The notes under the pieces are model-generated. The model did no database searches and was not told where the DNA came from. It worked only from the letters and a program-made list of their open reading frames with translations. A stretch of 64,000 nt of DNA, taken from assembly GCF_900188405.1 (NCBI RefSeq), contig NZ_FZOF01000006.1, positions 310,001 to 374,000 on the forward strand. Direction: 5' to 3'. Made by a program: the position numbers and the translations under genes. This document shows positions 35,620-44,364 of this stretch, one piece after another (the first letter of the stretch is position 1; each line of letters starts with the position of its first letter). This DNA comes from Actinacidiphila glaucinigra. GTDB lineage: Bacteria > Actinomycetota > Actinomycetes > Streptomycetales > Streptomycetaceae.

Positions 35620-36630
35620 TCAGGCGGACGGCGCCGGGCCGCTGCTCGCGCGCACCGTGAGTTCGGGGCCGAGGAGGCGGACCTCCTCCGTCGGGCTGCC
35701 GCCCAGCTTGGCGATGACGAGTTCGACCGCGTGCCGGCCCATCTGCTGCGCGGGTATGGCGACCGAGGTGAGCTGGGGGGTGGCCTGGGTGGCCACCTGG
35801 TCGGGGCAGACGGCGACGACGGAGACGTCCTCGGGCACCGCGCGCCCCTGCTGGCGCAGGAGCGCGAGCAGGGGGACGATGGCCGACTCGTTCTGGACGA
35901 CGAGCGCGGTGGTGTCCGGCCGTTCCTCGAAGATGCGGGCGAGGGTGCCCGCGGTGGACTCGTAACCGCCCTCGCAGGGGCGGTGGATGAGCCGGAGGCC
36001 GCGGGCGGCGGCGCGGGAGCGCAGACCCTGGAGGGTGCGTTCGGCGAAGCCGGTGTGGCGCTGGTAGACCGCGGCGGCCTCGCCGACGACGGCGACGGAG
36101 CGGTGGCCGAGGTCGGCGAGGTGGTCGGCGCAGAGCGCGCCGGTGGCGGCGAAGTCGAGGTCGACGCAGGTGAGTCCGGCGGTGTCGGCGGGCAGTCCGA
36201 CGAGCACGGCGGGCCGGTCCCCGGCGCGCAGCAGCGGGATGCGCTCGTCCTCCAGCTCGACGTCCATGAGGATCATCGCGTCGGCGAGCCCGCTGGCCGC
36301 GACCCGGCGGACCGCGGTGGGGCCCTCCTCGCCGGTGAGCAGGAGTACGTCGTGGCCGTGCTGACGGGCCGTCGTGGCGACGGCCATCGCGATCTCCATC
36401 ATGACGGGCACGTACATGTCTGTACGGAGCGGCACCATGAGGGCGATGATGTTCGAGCGGCTGCTCGCCAGCGCCCGCGCACCGGCGTGCGGGTGGTAGC
36501 CGAGTTCCTGGATGCTCCGTTCGACCCGCCGGCGCGTGCCCTCGGAGATCGACCGCTTGCCGCTCAGGACGTACGAGACGGTGCTGGCGGAGACCCCGGC
36601 GTGGCGGGCTACCTCGGCGAGTGTGGCCAT
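35620..36630 (-). CDS. LacI family transcriptional regulator
   Basis: 336 residues. N-terminal HTH and hinge (ATLAEVARHAGVSASTVSYVLSGKR region; RALASSRSN), then a periplasmic-binding-protein-like effector domain (TTALVVQNESAIVPLLALL; SVAIPAQQMGRHAVELV). Two copies of the same palindrome lie just upstream (36652-36673 and 36711-36728), pointing to autoregulation and possible control of the divergent gene. No sugar-uptake or glycosidase gene adjoins it, so the inducer cannot be guessed. Confidence 0.92.
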   Translation of the reverse strand: MATLAEVARHAGVSASTVSYVLSGKRSISEGTRRRVERSIQELGYHPHAGARALASSRSNIIALMVPLRTDMYVPVMMEIAMAVATTARQHGHDVLLLTGEEGPTAVRRVAASGLADAMILMDVELEDERIPLLRAGDRPAVLVGLPADTAGLTCVDLDFAATGALCADHLADLGHRSVAVVGEAAAVYQRHTGFAERTLQGLRSRAAARGLRLIHRPCEGGYESTAGTLARIFEERPDTTALVVQNESAIVPLLALLRQQGRAVPEDVSVVAVCPDQVATQATPQLTSVAIPAQQMGRHAVELVIAKLGGSPTEEVRLLGPELTVRASSGPAPSA

Positions 36631-36651
36631 CCGGATCTCGTCTCCCCCGAA

Positions 36652-36673
36652 AGTGTCGAAGCGCTTCGACACT
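36652..36673. promoter_or_regulatory. LacI-type operator O1
   Basis: Perfect 22-bp palindrome with core TGTCGAAGCGCTTCGACA, 22 bp upstream of the LacI start. The central CGAAGCGCTTCG with a CG dyad is classic for LacI-family operators. Confidence 0.8.
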
Positions 36674-36710
36674 GAAGCTACCGGGACCTCGATATCCCTG
36701 TCCAGACATG

Positions 36711-36728
36711 TGTCGAAGCGCTTCGACA
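36711..36728. promoter_or_regulatory. LacI-type operator O2
   Basis: A second perfect copy, TGTCGAAGCGCTTCGACA, centred 57 bp from O1 and 62 bp before the divergent gene at 36791. Two sites could support looping or control of both promoters. Confidence 0.8.
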
Positions 36729-36790
36729 AACACCGCCCGGGGACCGTCCGTCTCTTGCGCCGTCCCGCCGGGCGGGATAGGAAGCGGACC

Positions 36791-37303
36791 ATGAATGCCA
36801 CGCTCGGCGCGATGATCACCGCCGTCGTCGGTGTGCTCGGCACCCTGTTCGCGCCCGTGCTCGCCCAGCGCGGCGACGACCGGCGGCGCCTGGCGGAGGC
36901 CGCCGAGGCGGACCGGCTGCGCCGGTTCGGGGAACGGCGGACGGCGTACACGGCGATGAACCGGGCCTCGCGGCAGTTCCACACGCTGCTCAAGGACGCC
37001 CTGCACCGGATCAGGGACGGGGTCTACACCGCCGAGGAGCGGGACCTGGTCGAGGAGTCCCGCCGCGACTACCGGGACCGGTACGCCGAGGCGCAGATGA
37101 TCGTCCCGGAACGCGTCCTGGCCGCCTCGCGGGACGTCAACCGGGTCCTGGCGGCGGCGGACGCCGCGGCCAAGCGCCTCGACCGCGGCCTCGCCGCGGA
37201 CGGCGAGAGCGCGCGGACCGCGCTGGAGGCCCTGAGGGACGCCGAGCCGCTGCTGCGGACGATGCAGCGCCTGATGCGCGAGGACCTGGGCGTCACGGAC
37301 TGA
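36791..37303 (+). CDS. Hypothetical membrane-tethered coiled-coil protein
   Basis: 170 residues. A short N-terminal hydrophobic helix (LGAMITAVVGVLGTLFAPVLA) is followed by a long, highly charged helical region (DDRRRLAEAAEADRLRRFGE and onward) with Arg/Glu heptads. Similar proteins are common in Streptomyces without known function. It is divergent from the LacI regulator and may be its target. Confidence 0.78.
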   Translation: MNATLGAMITAVVGVLGTLFAPVLAQRGDDRRRLAEAAEADRLRRFGERRTAYTAMNRASRQFHTLLKDALHRIRDGVYTAEERDLVEESRRDYRDRYAEAQMIVPERVLAASRDVNRVLAAADAAAKRLDRGLAADGESARTALEALRDAEPLLRTMQRLMREDLGVTD

Positions 37304-37310
37304 ACGCCGG

Positions 37311-37341
37311 GCGGCCCCCGGCGACATGCGCCGGGGGCCGC
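37311..37341. terminator. Bidirectional terminator
   Basis: Perfect 13-bp arms with a 5-nt loop (ACATG) between convergent genes. Confidence 0.8.
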
Positions 37342-37361
37342 GATCCGCGGGCGCAGCGCTC

Positions 37362-38048
37362 TCAGGCCGCGGGGGTCCGCTCGGTGACGGTGACCCGGCC
37401 CTTCTTGATGGTGGCGACCCGGGTCGCACGCCGGGCGATGGCCGAGTCGTGGGTGACCATGACGAAGGTCAGCCCGTACTCCTTCCACAGCCCGTCCAGC
37501 AGGGCGAGGATCTCGTCGCGGGTGCCCTCGTCGAGGGCTCCGGTGGGCTCGTCCGCGAGCAGCACCTTGGGGCGCTTCACCAGTGCCCGGGCGATCGCCA
37601 CGCGCTGCTGCTGACCGCCCGACAACTCACCCGGCAGGTGGTGCAGTCGGTCGCCGAGGCCGACGGAGGCGAGGGCCTCGGCGGCGCGGGTACGGCGTTC
37701 GGAGGCCCTGACGCCCAGCGGGACGAGGGCGGTCTCGACGTTCTCCTGGGCGGTCAGGGTCGGGATCAGGTTGAAGCTCTGGAAGATGATGCCGATGTTC
37801 TGCGATCTGACCTTGGTCAGCCGTGCCTCGCTCAGCCGGGCCAGGTCGGTGCCGTCCAGCTCCACCGAGCCCTCGGTCGGGCGGTCCAGGCCCCCGAGCA
37901 TCTGCAGCAGCGTCGACTTGCCGCCGCCGGTCGGGCCCTGGATGACGAGCTGGTCGCCGTCCTCGATCACGAGGTCGACGCCGCGCAGCGCGTCCACGGT
38001 GTCCTTGCCGCGCGAGTAGCGCTTGGTCACGCCGCTCAGCTTGTACAT
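37362..38048 (-). CDS. MacB/LolD-type ABC transporter ATP-binding protein
   Basis: 228 residues: Walker A GPTGGGKST, Q-loop NIGIIFQSFNLIPTLTAQENV, signature LSGGQQQRVAIARALV, Walker B VLLADEPTGALD, H-loop VMVTHD. This is the type VII (MacB/FtsE-like) ATPase group, which works with FtsX-type permeases in mechanotransmission or peptide resistance rather than classic import. It lies 106 bp downstream of its permease gene on the same strand. Confidence 0.93.
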   Translation of the reverse strand: MYKLSGVTKRYSRGKDTVDALRGVDLVIEDGDQLVIQGPTGGGKSTLLQMLGGLDRPTEGSVELDGTDLARLSEARLTKVRSQNIGIIFQSFNLIPTLTAQENVETALVPLGVRASERRTRAAEALASVGLGDRLHHLPGELSGGQQQRVAIARALVKRPKVLLADEPTGALDEGTRDEILALLDGLWKEYGLTFVMVTHDSAIARRATRVATIKKGRVTVTERTPAA

Positions 38049-38154
38049 GAGGTGACTCCTGAAGTCCTGAAGGGAAGGGCGGGGGCCGCGCCACGCCGGG
38101 GGAAGGTGCGGAACGCGGCGGAACGCGGCCCCGGTCTCTGGGGGCGGGTGCGGG

Positions 38155-39603
38155 CTACTCGACGCGGCGCAGCGCGTCCGCGGGACGCAGCCGCGAGGCC
38201 CGCCAGCCGCCGAAGGTCCCGGCGACCAGGCCGCCGGCGACCGCCAGGACCACCGCCAGGACGATGGTGTTGACGCTGACCGGCGCCTGGAGGGCGATCT
38301 CGACGGCGTCACCGGCCGCGCGCCGGGCGGGACCGCCGAAGCCACCGGGGCCGCCGAGGCCGCCCGCCCCGCCGCCACCGCTCCCGCCGCCACCGACGGT
38401 GGCGTCCAGCGTGGGGCTGATCGTCGTGATGAGGTAGGCGCAGCCGAGGCCCAGGGCGATGCCCAGGGCACCGCCGATCAGACCGTTGACGACCGCCTCG
38501 CCCATGACCTGGCGGGTCACCCGGCCGCTCTTCCAGCCCAGCGCCTTGAGGGTGCCGAACTCACGCACCCGGCGGGAGACCGCGGAGGAGGTCAGCAACC
38601 CCGCGACGAGGAAGGCGGCGATCAGGACGGCGATGGACAGCCACTTGCCGACGTTGGTCGCCAGGTTCGAGGCCGTGGACAGCGAACCGGAGACGGTCGA
38701 GGCCAGGTCGGAGGAGGTGGTGACCGTCGTGCCGGAGACGTTCTTCTGGATAGCGGACTTGACGGAGCCGATCTTCTGGGAGTCGCTCGCCTGGACGTAG
38801 ATCGTGGTGACCTTGTCCTTGGCGTCCGCGAGCGTCTGCGCCCGCTGGAGCGGGATGTAGACGTTGGCGGAGGAGGAGCCGCTGTCGGCGGTCGCGATGC
38901 CGATGATCTCGAACTTGGTGCCGGAGATCGTGAGCGTCTTGCCGACGGTCAGCTTCTTCTGCTTCGCGTACGCGCTGTCGAGCACGGCGACCTTGGCGTT
39001 GTCCTGCGCGCTGGTGAAGGTCTTCCCCGAGGTGATCTTCGACGAGGTCAGCGGGCCGAGGCCGGGGTGCGCGACGTCCGTGCCGAAGACGGTGAAGTTG
39101 TTGATGTCGAAGTTGGCACCGCCGCCCCGCACCGAGCCCTGCGGCTGGCCGCCGCCGCGCTGCCGGTTGCCGCCGCCCGGCGCCTGCTGGAACTCGCCGC
39201 GCTGGAACTGGCCGTTGACCTTGATGACGACCAGGCTGAGCCCGCCGACCGCGTCCTTGACCCCGCTCTGCTCGGAGACCTGGTCGACGACCGAGGACTT
39301 CAGCGACTGGAAGCCCTGCACCATGACGCGGTCGCTGCTCTGCTCCTTCTCGTCTCCGCGCGCGTCGAACTGGAAGCGCGGCCGGTCCGCGGAGGACGAG
39401 TCGGGGTCGGCGGCCTTGGTGACGGTCATGTCGGTGCCCAGGCCGTACAGCGACTCCAGCACCTTGCCCTGGGCCTGCGTCATGCCGGCCGACACCGAGT
39501 TGACGGTGATCACCAGGGCGATGCCCAGTGCGAGGCCCATCGCGATGACGAGCGCCGCTTTTCTGCGGCGTCGGAGTTCGCGCCGGAGGTATGTGAAGAA
39601 CAT
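38155..39603 (-). CDS. FtsX/MacB-type ABC transporter permease
   Basis: 482 residues. The first transmembrane segment (ALVIAMGLALGIALVITVNSV) is followed by a large extracytoplasmic domain with a Gly/Gln/Arg-rich insert (about residues 141-165), then three C-terminal helices in an FtsX domain (WLSIAVLIAAFLVAGLLTSS; VREFGTLKALGWKSG) with a Gly-rich loop before the last helix. This is MacB topology. It is the first gene of the operon; three 11-bp-phased CTCAT/CTCAG repeats about 100 bp upstream suggest control by a response regulator. Confidence 0.92.
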   Translation of the reverse strand: MFFTYLRRELRRRRKAALVIAMGLALGIALVITVNSVSAGMTQAQGKVLESLYGLGTDMTVTKAADPDSSSADRPRFQFDARGDEKEQSSDRVMVQGFQSLKSSVVDQVSEQSGVKDAVGGLSLVVIKVNGQFQRGEFQQAPGGGNRQRGGGQPQGSVRGGGANFDINNFTVFGTDVAHPGLGPLTSSKITSGKTFTSAQDNAKVAVLDSAYAKQKKLTVGKTLTISGTKFEIIGIATADSGSSSANVYIPLQRAQTLADAKDKVTTIYVQASDSQKIGSVKSAIQKNVSGTTVTTSSDLASTVSGSLSTASNLATNVGKWLSIAVLIAAFLVAGLLTSSAVSRRVREFGTLKALGWKSGRVTRQVMGEAVVNGLIGGALGIALGLGCAYLITTISPTLDATVGGGGSGGGGAGGLGGPGGFGGPARRAAGDAVEIALQAPVSVNTIVLAVVLAVAGGLVAGTFGGWRASRLRPADALRRVE

Positions 39604-39698
39604 GCGATTCCTCGCCGAGTAAGGAAAACGGGAAGCGGGAGGGAGGCGGTGCCTGTCTCTCCACTGCGGCGACCGTAGGAACGAGCCGTGATGGGAGC

Positions 39699-39725
39699 CT
39701 GAGCGGCCGATGAGAGCCGCATGAG
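39699..39725 (-). promoter_or_regulatory. 11-bp-phased direct repeats, response-regulator-like site
   Basis: On the minus strand CTCAT, CTCAT and CTCAG recur at exact 11-bp steps (39721-39725, 39710-39714, 39699-39703) upstream of the permease gene. Tandem repeats at helical phase are typical of OmpR/PhoB-family response regulators. The rest of the 325-bp gap 39604-39928 shows nothing else distinctive. Confidence 0.5.
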
Positions 39726-39928
39726 AAACCCCTCCGCCGGGACCCCGCGGCCGCTGCAGTACCTTGCCCTGGACCGGCCGTACGCCCGACGGGCCGGGCC
39801 TGCCGAGGATGTGCGGAAGGCCGGGGCGGGGCCGCGGGCCGGATCAGAGGGTCGGCGCCTGACGCGGAACGTCCTGACGGGGACATCGGCGGGGCACGAG
39901 TGGCCGCACGAGGTGGGGAGACGCGCAT

Positions 39929-41269
39929 ATGACGGACGGAACGCCGTGGGGCGGCGGCGGTTGGGGCCCCGGTCACGGAACCGGCGGCGGCACGGGGGGC
40001 GGCGGCTTCGGACCTCCGCCCCCGCCGGCGCCGCCGTACCCCCCGCAGCCTCAGGCCCACCAGGGAGCGCCCTGGTACCCGCCGCACCACGGCTACCCCA
40101 CTCCGCCGCCCCGCCGGCGCGGCCCGCTGCTGGCCGTGGCCGGGCTCGCCACCGCGGCCCTGGTCGCCGGCCTCCTCATATGGGCGCCCTGGGGCGGTGA
40201 CGGCTCCGGCGACGGCGACGGCCCCTCGGCGACCGCGCCCAAGGACCCGGCCGCGGAGGCCGAGCGCATGCTGCGAGAGGCCGCGGAGACCATGAGCGAC
40301 ACCCAGGTCGTCGCCTACCGGGGCGACTTCGCCCTCGACAGCGGGGCGAGCACGCCCTTCGACCTGCAGACCACGCCCGGCGGCTGGGGCCGCGGCTCGC
40401 TGCAGGACCAGGGCGCCACGGTGCGGCTGCTCACCACCGACGACCACCGTCTGACCAAGGCCGGCAAGGCGTACTGGAAGGACCGCGGCTACGCGGGCGA
40501 CCTCCTCGACCGGATCGACGGCCGCTGGATGGACTCCTCCGCCGACCTGCCCGAGATCGACGACCTGACGACCCCTCTGGACCCGGCCAACGTCTCCGAC
40601 CTGCTGCGGGACGCCGCCGACCGCGGCCGCCCGGACGCCATCACGTCCTCCACCGTCTCCGGACGGCCCGTCAAGGTGCTGACCACGGCCAACGGCCGCT
40701 TCTGGATCAGCGACTCCGTCCCCCGCACCCTGCTGCGCCTCGCCGCCGACGACTCCCCCGCCGCCTCGGGCCCGCTGCCCCTTCCCGACGGCCTGGACAC
40801 CACGGTCGGCGCGCTCACCGGCGCCGACCGCGAGACCTTCACGACCGCCTACGACCGCGACCTCTCCGCCCTGAAGTCCGCCGTCGACCCGGCGGTCAAC
40901 TTCAGCACCACGGGCAAGGCCCGTTTCTCCCCCTGCGGCAACAGCAGTTGCACGGCCCGGTTCACCCTCCAGAACTCGGTCTACGAAGGCCTGGGCGACG
41001 TGGAGGCCTCCGACGAGCCCGTCTACGCGGAGATCAGCATCGCCATCACCCTCGACGGCCGCAAGGTGAAGACCTGCACCTTCCAGCGGAAGATGGAGCC
41101 CTCCGGCACCGTGTCGCTCACCTGCACGGCCACCTACAGTGCCGCGACCACCAAGAACCACACCGTCCGCGGGCTTCCCGACGCCTGGGCGCGCGCGGTA
41201 CCGGACCCCGAACTGGCCCGGCTGCGGGCGGACTTCGCCAAGGGCGTCGTGGACGGTCAGGCGGCCTGA
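39929..41269 (+). CDS. Membrane-anchored secreted-domain hypothetical protein
   Basis: 446 residues. The Gly- and Pro-rich cytoplasmic N-terminus (about 65 residues) is followed by one transmembrane helix (PLLAVAGLATAALVAGLLIWA) and a large extracytoplasmic domain. That domain resembles LppX/LprG-like beta-sheet folds in its early part (TMSDTQVVAYRGDFALDSG) and has two Cys pairs (CGNSSC; CTFQRK and CTATYS). The RBS GGGGAG precedes ATG 39929. Possibly a cell-envelope lipid-binding or sensor protein; function not established. Confidence 0.75.
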   Translation: MTDGTPWGGGGWGPGHGTGGGTGGGGFGPPPPPAPPYPPQPQAHQGAPWYPPHHGYPTPPPRRRGPLLAVAGLATAALVAGLLIWAPWGGDGSGDGDGPSATAPKDPAAEAERMLREAAETMSDTQVVAYRGDFALDSGASTPFDLQTTPGGWGRGSLQDQGATVRLLTTDDHRLTKAGKAYWKDRGYAGDLLDRIDGRWMDSSADLPEIDDLTTPLDPANVSDLLRDAADRGRPDAITSSTVSGRPVKVLTTANGRFWISDSVPRTLLRLAADDSPAASGPLPLPDGLDTTVGALTGADRETFTTAYDRDLSALKSAVDPAVNFSTTGKARFSPCGNSSCTARFTLQNSVYEGLGDVEASDEPVYAEISIAITLDGRKVKTCTFQRKMEPSGTVSLTCTATYSAATTKNHTVRGLPDAWARAVPDPELARLRADFAKGVVDGQAA

Positions 41270-41273
41270 GCGA

Positions 41274-41299
41274 CGCGGCGGGGCACCTCCCCCGCCGCG
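41274..41299. terminator. Terminator hairpin
   Basis: CGCGGCGGGG and CCCCGCCGCG arms with a 6-nt loop, 5 bp after the stop of the preceding gene. Confidence 0.75.
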
Positions 41300-41442
41300 C
41301 GGCCGGGGCGGACCGCACCGGACGCCGGAGCACCGGGGGCCGGTGGTCCGGTACGGGACGGCGGCGGCCGGGGGCCGGTGGCGCAGCGGACCCCTCAAGG
41401 ACCGTCTTGAGAAGGACTGGGACTTCCCCCCTGCCCCAACCC

Positions 41443-41460
41443 ATCACCTGATCAGGTGAT
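41443..41460. promoter_or_regulatory. Perfect palindrome upstream of HTH gene
   Basis: ATCACCTGATCAGGTGAT is fully self-complementary and lies 124 bp before the ATG of the HTH protein. It could be an autoregulatory operator. The rest of the 315-bp gap 41270-41584 contains the terminator above and an unremarkable GC-rich leader. Confidence 0.55.
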
Positions 41461-41584
41461 TTGGGACGAGGACGCGGGGAGGGGGCGGTATGGTCGCCGC
41501 AGACGACACCGCATACACGACGGCCCCGGCGGGGACGGCAATCCCGGCCGGGGCCTGACCAGTTAAGGAAGACGCAACTTCCCC

Positions 41585-42457
41585 ATGGCTGACACGCAGT
41601 CTAGTGCGCCCTCACGCGCCCGCGCCGGGACTCCGGCGGCCGGCGTGGTCCACGTACGCCGCCGCCTCACGGCGAACTTCACGATCCTCTCCAACCGCCT
41701 CGCCCAGCGCCCCGGCAGCGCGGTCACGGTCGGCGTCGGCGCCTATCTCCTCTCCGTCCCGGACGGCGTGCCCGTCAGCATCGACGCGCTGCGCGCGCAC
41801 TTCACCGAGAGCAGGGAGCGACTCGCCCGGGCGCTGAACGAGCTGGAGGCCGAGGGGTTCCTGGAGCGGGTCGTGGTCCGCGAGGAGAACGGGCGGATCC
41901 GTACCCGTACCTATGTCCACGACGTGCCGCGGGCGGACACACCGCCGGCGCCGGACGGCCCCGCACCCGCACCCGGACCCGGACCCGGACCCGCCCCGGC
42001 CGAAGCCTGCGAGGAAGCCCCGGACGCCGCGTCCGGCGCAGCCCACGAGGCGGTGCCGTACGCGGCTCCCGGCGCGCACGCCCCCGGTGAGGAAGCCCTC
42101 GGCGAGGAAGCCGTCGGCAAAGCCGCCGAGGCCGTCCTCGCATCCCTCCGCGTACGCGACCCCCGCCTGCTGCTCTCCCGGCGCGACATCGCCCGTCTGT
42201 CCCCCGGTGTCGCCGCGTGGCTCCGCCTCGGAGCCGAGCCCCGGCGCATCGCCGAGGCCCTCGCCGCGGACCTGCCCTCCGCCCTGACCCACCGTCCGGC
42301 CGGCCTGCTCGCCTACCGTCTGCGCGCATGGGACCCGCCCGCCGCCGCGCCGCCGCCCCGAGCGGCCGTCCCCTGGCAGGCCTGCGACTCCTGCGAGCGC
42401 CCCTTCCGCGGGCACGCCCCGGCCACCTGCCGGGAGTGCCTGGCCGAAGCGGCATGA
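41585..42457 (+). CDS. Helix-turn-helix protein with C-terminal Cys4 motif
   Basis: 290 residues. The N-terminus carries a winged helix (NFTILSNRLAQRPGSAVTVG; REEARAL-type helix ESRERLARALNELEAEGFLERV), then a long Ala/Pro/Glu linker with Pro-Gly repeats (about residues 115-175), a helical domain (DPRLLLSRRDIARLSPGVAAWL) and a C-terminal zinc-ribbon-like CDSCERPF...CREC. Streptomyces carry several paralogues of this type (recollection). Role unknown; DNA binding is likely. Confidence 0.8.
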   Translation: MADTQSSAPSRARAGTPAAGVVHVRRRLTANFTILSNRLAQRPGSAVTVGVGAYLLSVPDGVPVSIDALRAHFTESRERLARALNELEAEGFLERVVVREENGRIRTRTYVHDVPRADTPPAPDGPAPAPGPGPGPAPAEACEEAPDAASGAAHEAVPYAAPGAHAPGEEALGEEAVGKAAEAVLASLRVRDPRLLLSRRDIARLSPGVAAWLRLGAEPRRIAEALAADLPSALTHRPAGLLAYRLRAWDPPAAAPPPRAAVPWQACDSCERPFRGHAPATCRECLAEAA

Positions 42458-42570
42458 CGCCGTCACGTCCGAACCCCGGGACTTCGCCGGGGAACGCCCT
42501 TGCCGTGAGCCGCATCGTCCTGGGGGGCGGGCCTCGGCGAGATCATCCCCGGACCGGACCCCGCGGGACG

Positions 42571-43068
42571 CTACGCCGCCGCGAGCCGCTTCGTCATGAC
42601 GCGCTCCGGCCGGCCGTCCGGCATGACCCCGCCGGGCCCCCCGTCGTCCGCGAAGCCGTTGCGCACATAGAGCGCGGTCGCCACCGCGTTGCCCTCCGCG
42701 ACGGCGAGGTGGAGCAGGGCGGCGCCCGCCGTGGTCGCGGCCCACTCCTCGACGGCCCGGATCAGCACGTCGGCGACGCCGCGGCCGCGGGCGTCGCCCG
42801 CCACCCACATGGAGATCAGCTCGGCGCTGTCCGGCAGTTCGCCGGGGACACCGCTGGCCATGCCGCCGGGCCTGCCGTCGACGAGGGCGACCAGGTTGTA
42901 CGAGCCGGGCAGGGCGAGCCGGTCGCGCCAGCGTTCCTCGCGGTCGCCGTCGCCCTGCCAGTCGGCGAGCCGGGCGCCGAAGGCGTGCGGCGCGTCGGCG
43001 AGCGCGGCGAGCCGCAGCTCGCGCCAGAGCGGCCAGTCGTCGGGGGTGAGCACCCGCAGTTCGATCAC
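42571..43068 (-). CDS. GNAT family N-acetyltransferase
   Basis: 165 residues, GTG start at 43068 behind GGGG. The acetyl-CoA-binding motif is VAGDARGRGVADVLIRAVEEWA, followed by LHLAVAEGNAVATALYVRNGF, as in GNAT enzymes. The substrate is unknown. It lies downstream of xylA on the same strand, separated by 53 bp. Confidence 0.9.
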   Translation of the reverse strand: MIELRVLTPDDWPLWRELRLAALADAPHAFGARLADWQGDGDREERWRDRLALPGSYNLVALVDGRPGGMASGVPGELPDSAELISMWVAGDARGRGVADVLIRAVEEWAATTAGAALLHLAVAEGNAVATALYVRNGFADDGGPGGVMPDGRPERVMTKRLAAA

Positions 43069-43121
43069 CCCCGCAGGGTGCCGCCGGGACGGGCCCGGCG
43101 GCAACCCTGTTTTCCCCGGTC

Positions 43122-44291
43122 TCAGCGGGTGCCGAGCAGGTGGTCCATGGCGAGCTGGTCCAGCTGCTCGAAGGCGGACCCGCGGGTCGCGACGGCGTCG
43201 GCGTCGAACTCCTCGTAGGCGCCGCGGTCGGCGAGCAGGCCGGCCAGGGTCTCGCCCTCGCCGAGGGTCGGCTGCGCCAGCTCGTCCAGGCGGGAGGCCT
43301 TCAGCGCCTCCTGCACGGCCGGGTCGGCGCGGAACGCGGCGGCGCGCTCCTTGAGGATGAGGTAGTTGCGCATGCCGCCGGCGGCGGACGCCCACACGCC
43401 GTCCATGTCCTCGGTCCGCGGGGGCTTGAAGTCGAAGTGGCGCGGGCCCTCGTAGCCGGCCGTCTCCAGCAGGTCGACCAGCCAGAACGCGGAGCGCAGG
43501 TCGCCGGCGCCGAAGCGCAGGTCCTGGTCGTACTTGATGCCGGTCTGGCCGTTGAGGTCGATGTGGAAGAGCTTGCCGTGCCACAGCGCCTGGGCGATGC
43601 CGTGCGGGAAGTTCAGCCCGGCCATCTGCTCGTGGCCGACCTCGGGGTTGAGGCCGACGAGCTCGGGGTGGGCCAGCTCGTTGATGAACGCCAGCGCGTG
43701 GCCGATGGTCGGCAGCAGGATGTCGCCGCGCGGCTCGTTCGGCTTGGGCTCGATGGCGAAGCGGATGTCGTAGCCCTGCTCGATCACGTACTCGCCGAGG
43801 AGGTCGAAGGCCTCCTTGAAGCGGTCGAGGGCGACCCGCACGTCCTTGGCGGCGCCGGACTCGGCACCCTCGCGGCCGCCCCAGGCGACGTAGACCTTGG
43901 CGCCCAGCTCGGCGGCGAGGTCGATGTTGCGGATGGTCTTGCGGAGTGCGAAGCGCCGCACCTCGCGGTCGTTGGCGGTGAAGCCGCCGTCCTTGAAGAC
44001 CGGGTGCGTGAAGAGGTTGGTGGTGGCCATCGGCACCTTCAGGCCGGTGGCGTCCAGGGCCTGGCGGAACCGCTTGATGTGGCCCTCGCGCGCGGTGTCG
44101 TCCGAGCCGAAGGGGATCAGGTCGTCGTCGTGGAAGGTGACGCCGTACGCACCGAGCTCGGCCAGCCGGTTGACGCTCTCGACGGGGTCGAGGGCGGGGC
44201 GGGTCGCCTCGCCGAAGGGGTCGCGGCCCTGCCAGCCGACGGTCCAGAGACCGAAGGTGAACTTGTCCTCGGGGGTGGGGGTGAAACTCAT
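43122..44291 (-). CDS. xylA: Xylose isomerase
   Basis: 389 residues, the class I length typical of Streptomyces. Active-site His in [14 protein letters not shown], metal ligands in [11 protein letters not shown] and [15 protein letters not shown], and [23 protein letters not shown]. It interconverts D-xylose and D-xylulose, and glucose/fructose weakly. ATG 44291 has AGGAGCC upstream. It is divergent from xylB across a 73-bp AT-rich promoter. Confidence 0.97.
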   Translation of the reverse strand: MSFTPTPEDKFTFGLWTVGWQGRDPFGEATRPALDPVESVNRLAELGAYGVTFHDDDLIPFGSDDTAREGHIKRFRQALDATGLKVPMATTNLFTHPVFKDGGFTANDREVRRFALRKTIRNIDLAAELGAKVYVAWGGREGAESGAAKDVRVALDRFKEAFDLLGEYVIEQGYDIRFAIEPKPNEPRGDILLPTIGHALAFINELAHPELVGLNPEVGHEQMAGLNFPHGIAQALWHGKLFHIDLNGQTGIKYDQDLRFGAGDLRSAFWLVDLLETAGYEGPRHFDFKPPRTEDMDGVWASAAGGMRNYLILKERAAAFRADPAVQEALKASRLDELAQPTLGEGETLAGLLADRGAYEEFDADAVATRGSAFEQLDQLAMDHLLGTR

Positions 44292-44364
44292 CGCGGCGGC
44301 TCCTATTCGTAAGACCACTGAACAAATTAATATGCCATCGCCGCTTTGTGAAGGGAGCCGCAGG
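44292..44364. promoter_or_regulatory. Divergent xylA/xylB promoter region
   Basis: 73 bp shared by both genes. The centre (about 44307-44335) is strikingly AT-rich for this genome (GAACAAATTAATATG) and probably carries overlapping promoters and the operator of the ROK repressor encoded at 45890. An RBS is visible on each side (AGGAGCC for xylA, GGGAGCC for xylB). Confidence 0.65.

Noticed and set aside
39721-40200. Plus-strand frame starting ATG 39721
   Set aside because: It overlaps the better-supported 39929 gene in another frame and encodes Arg/Gly-rich shadow sequence.
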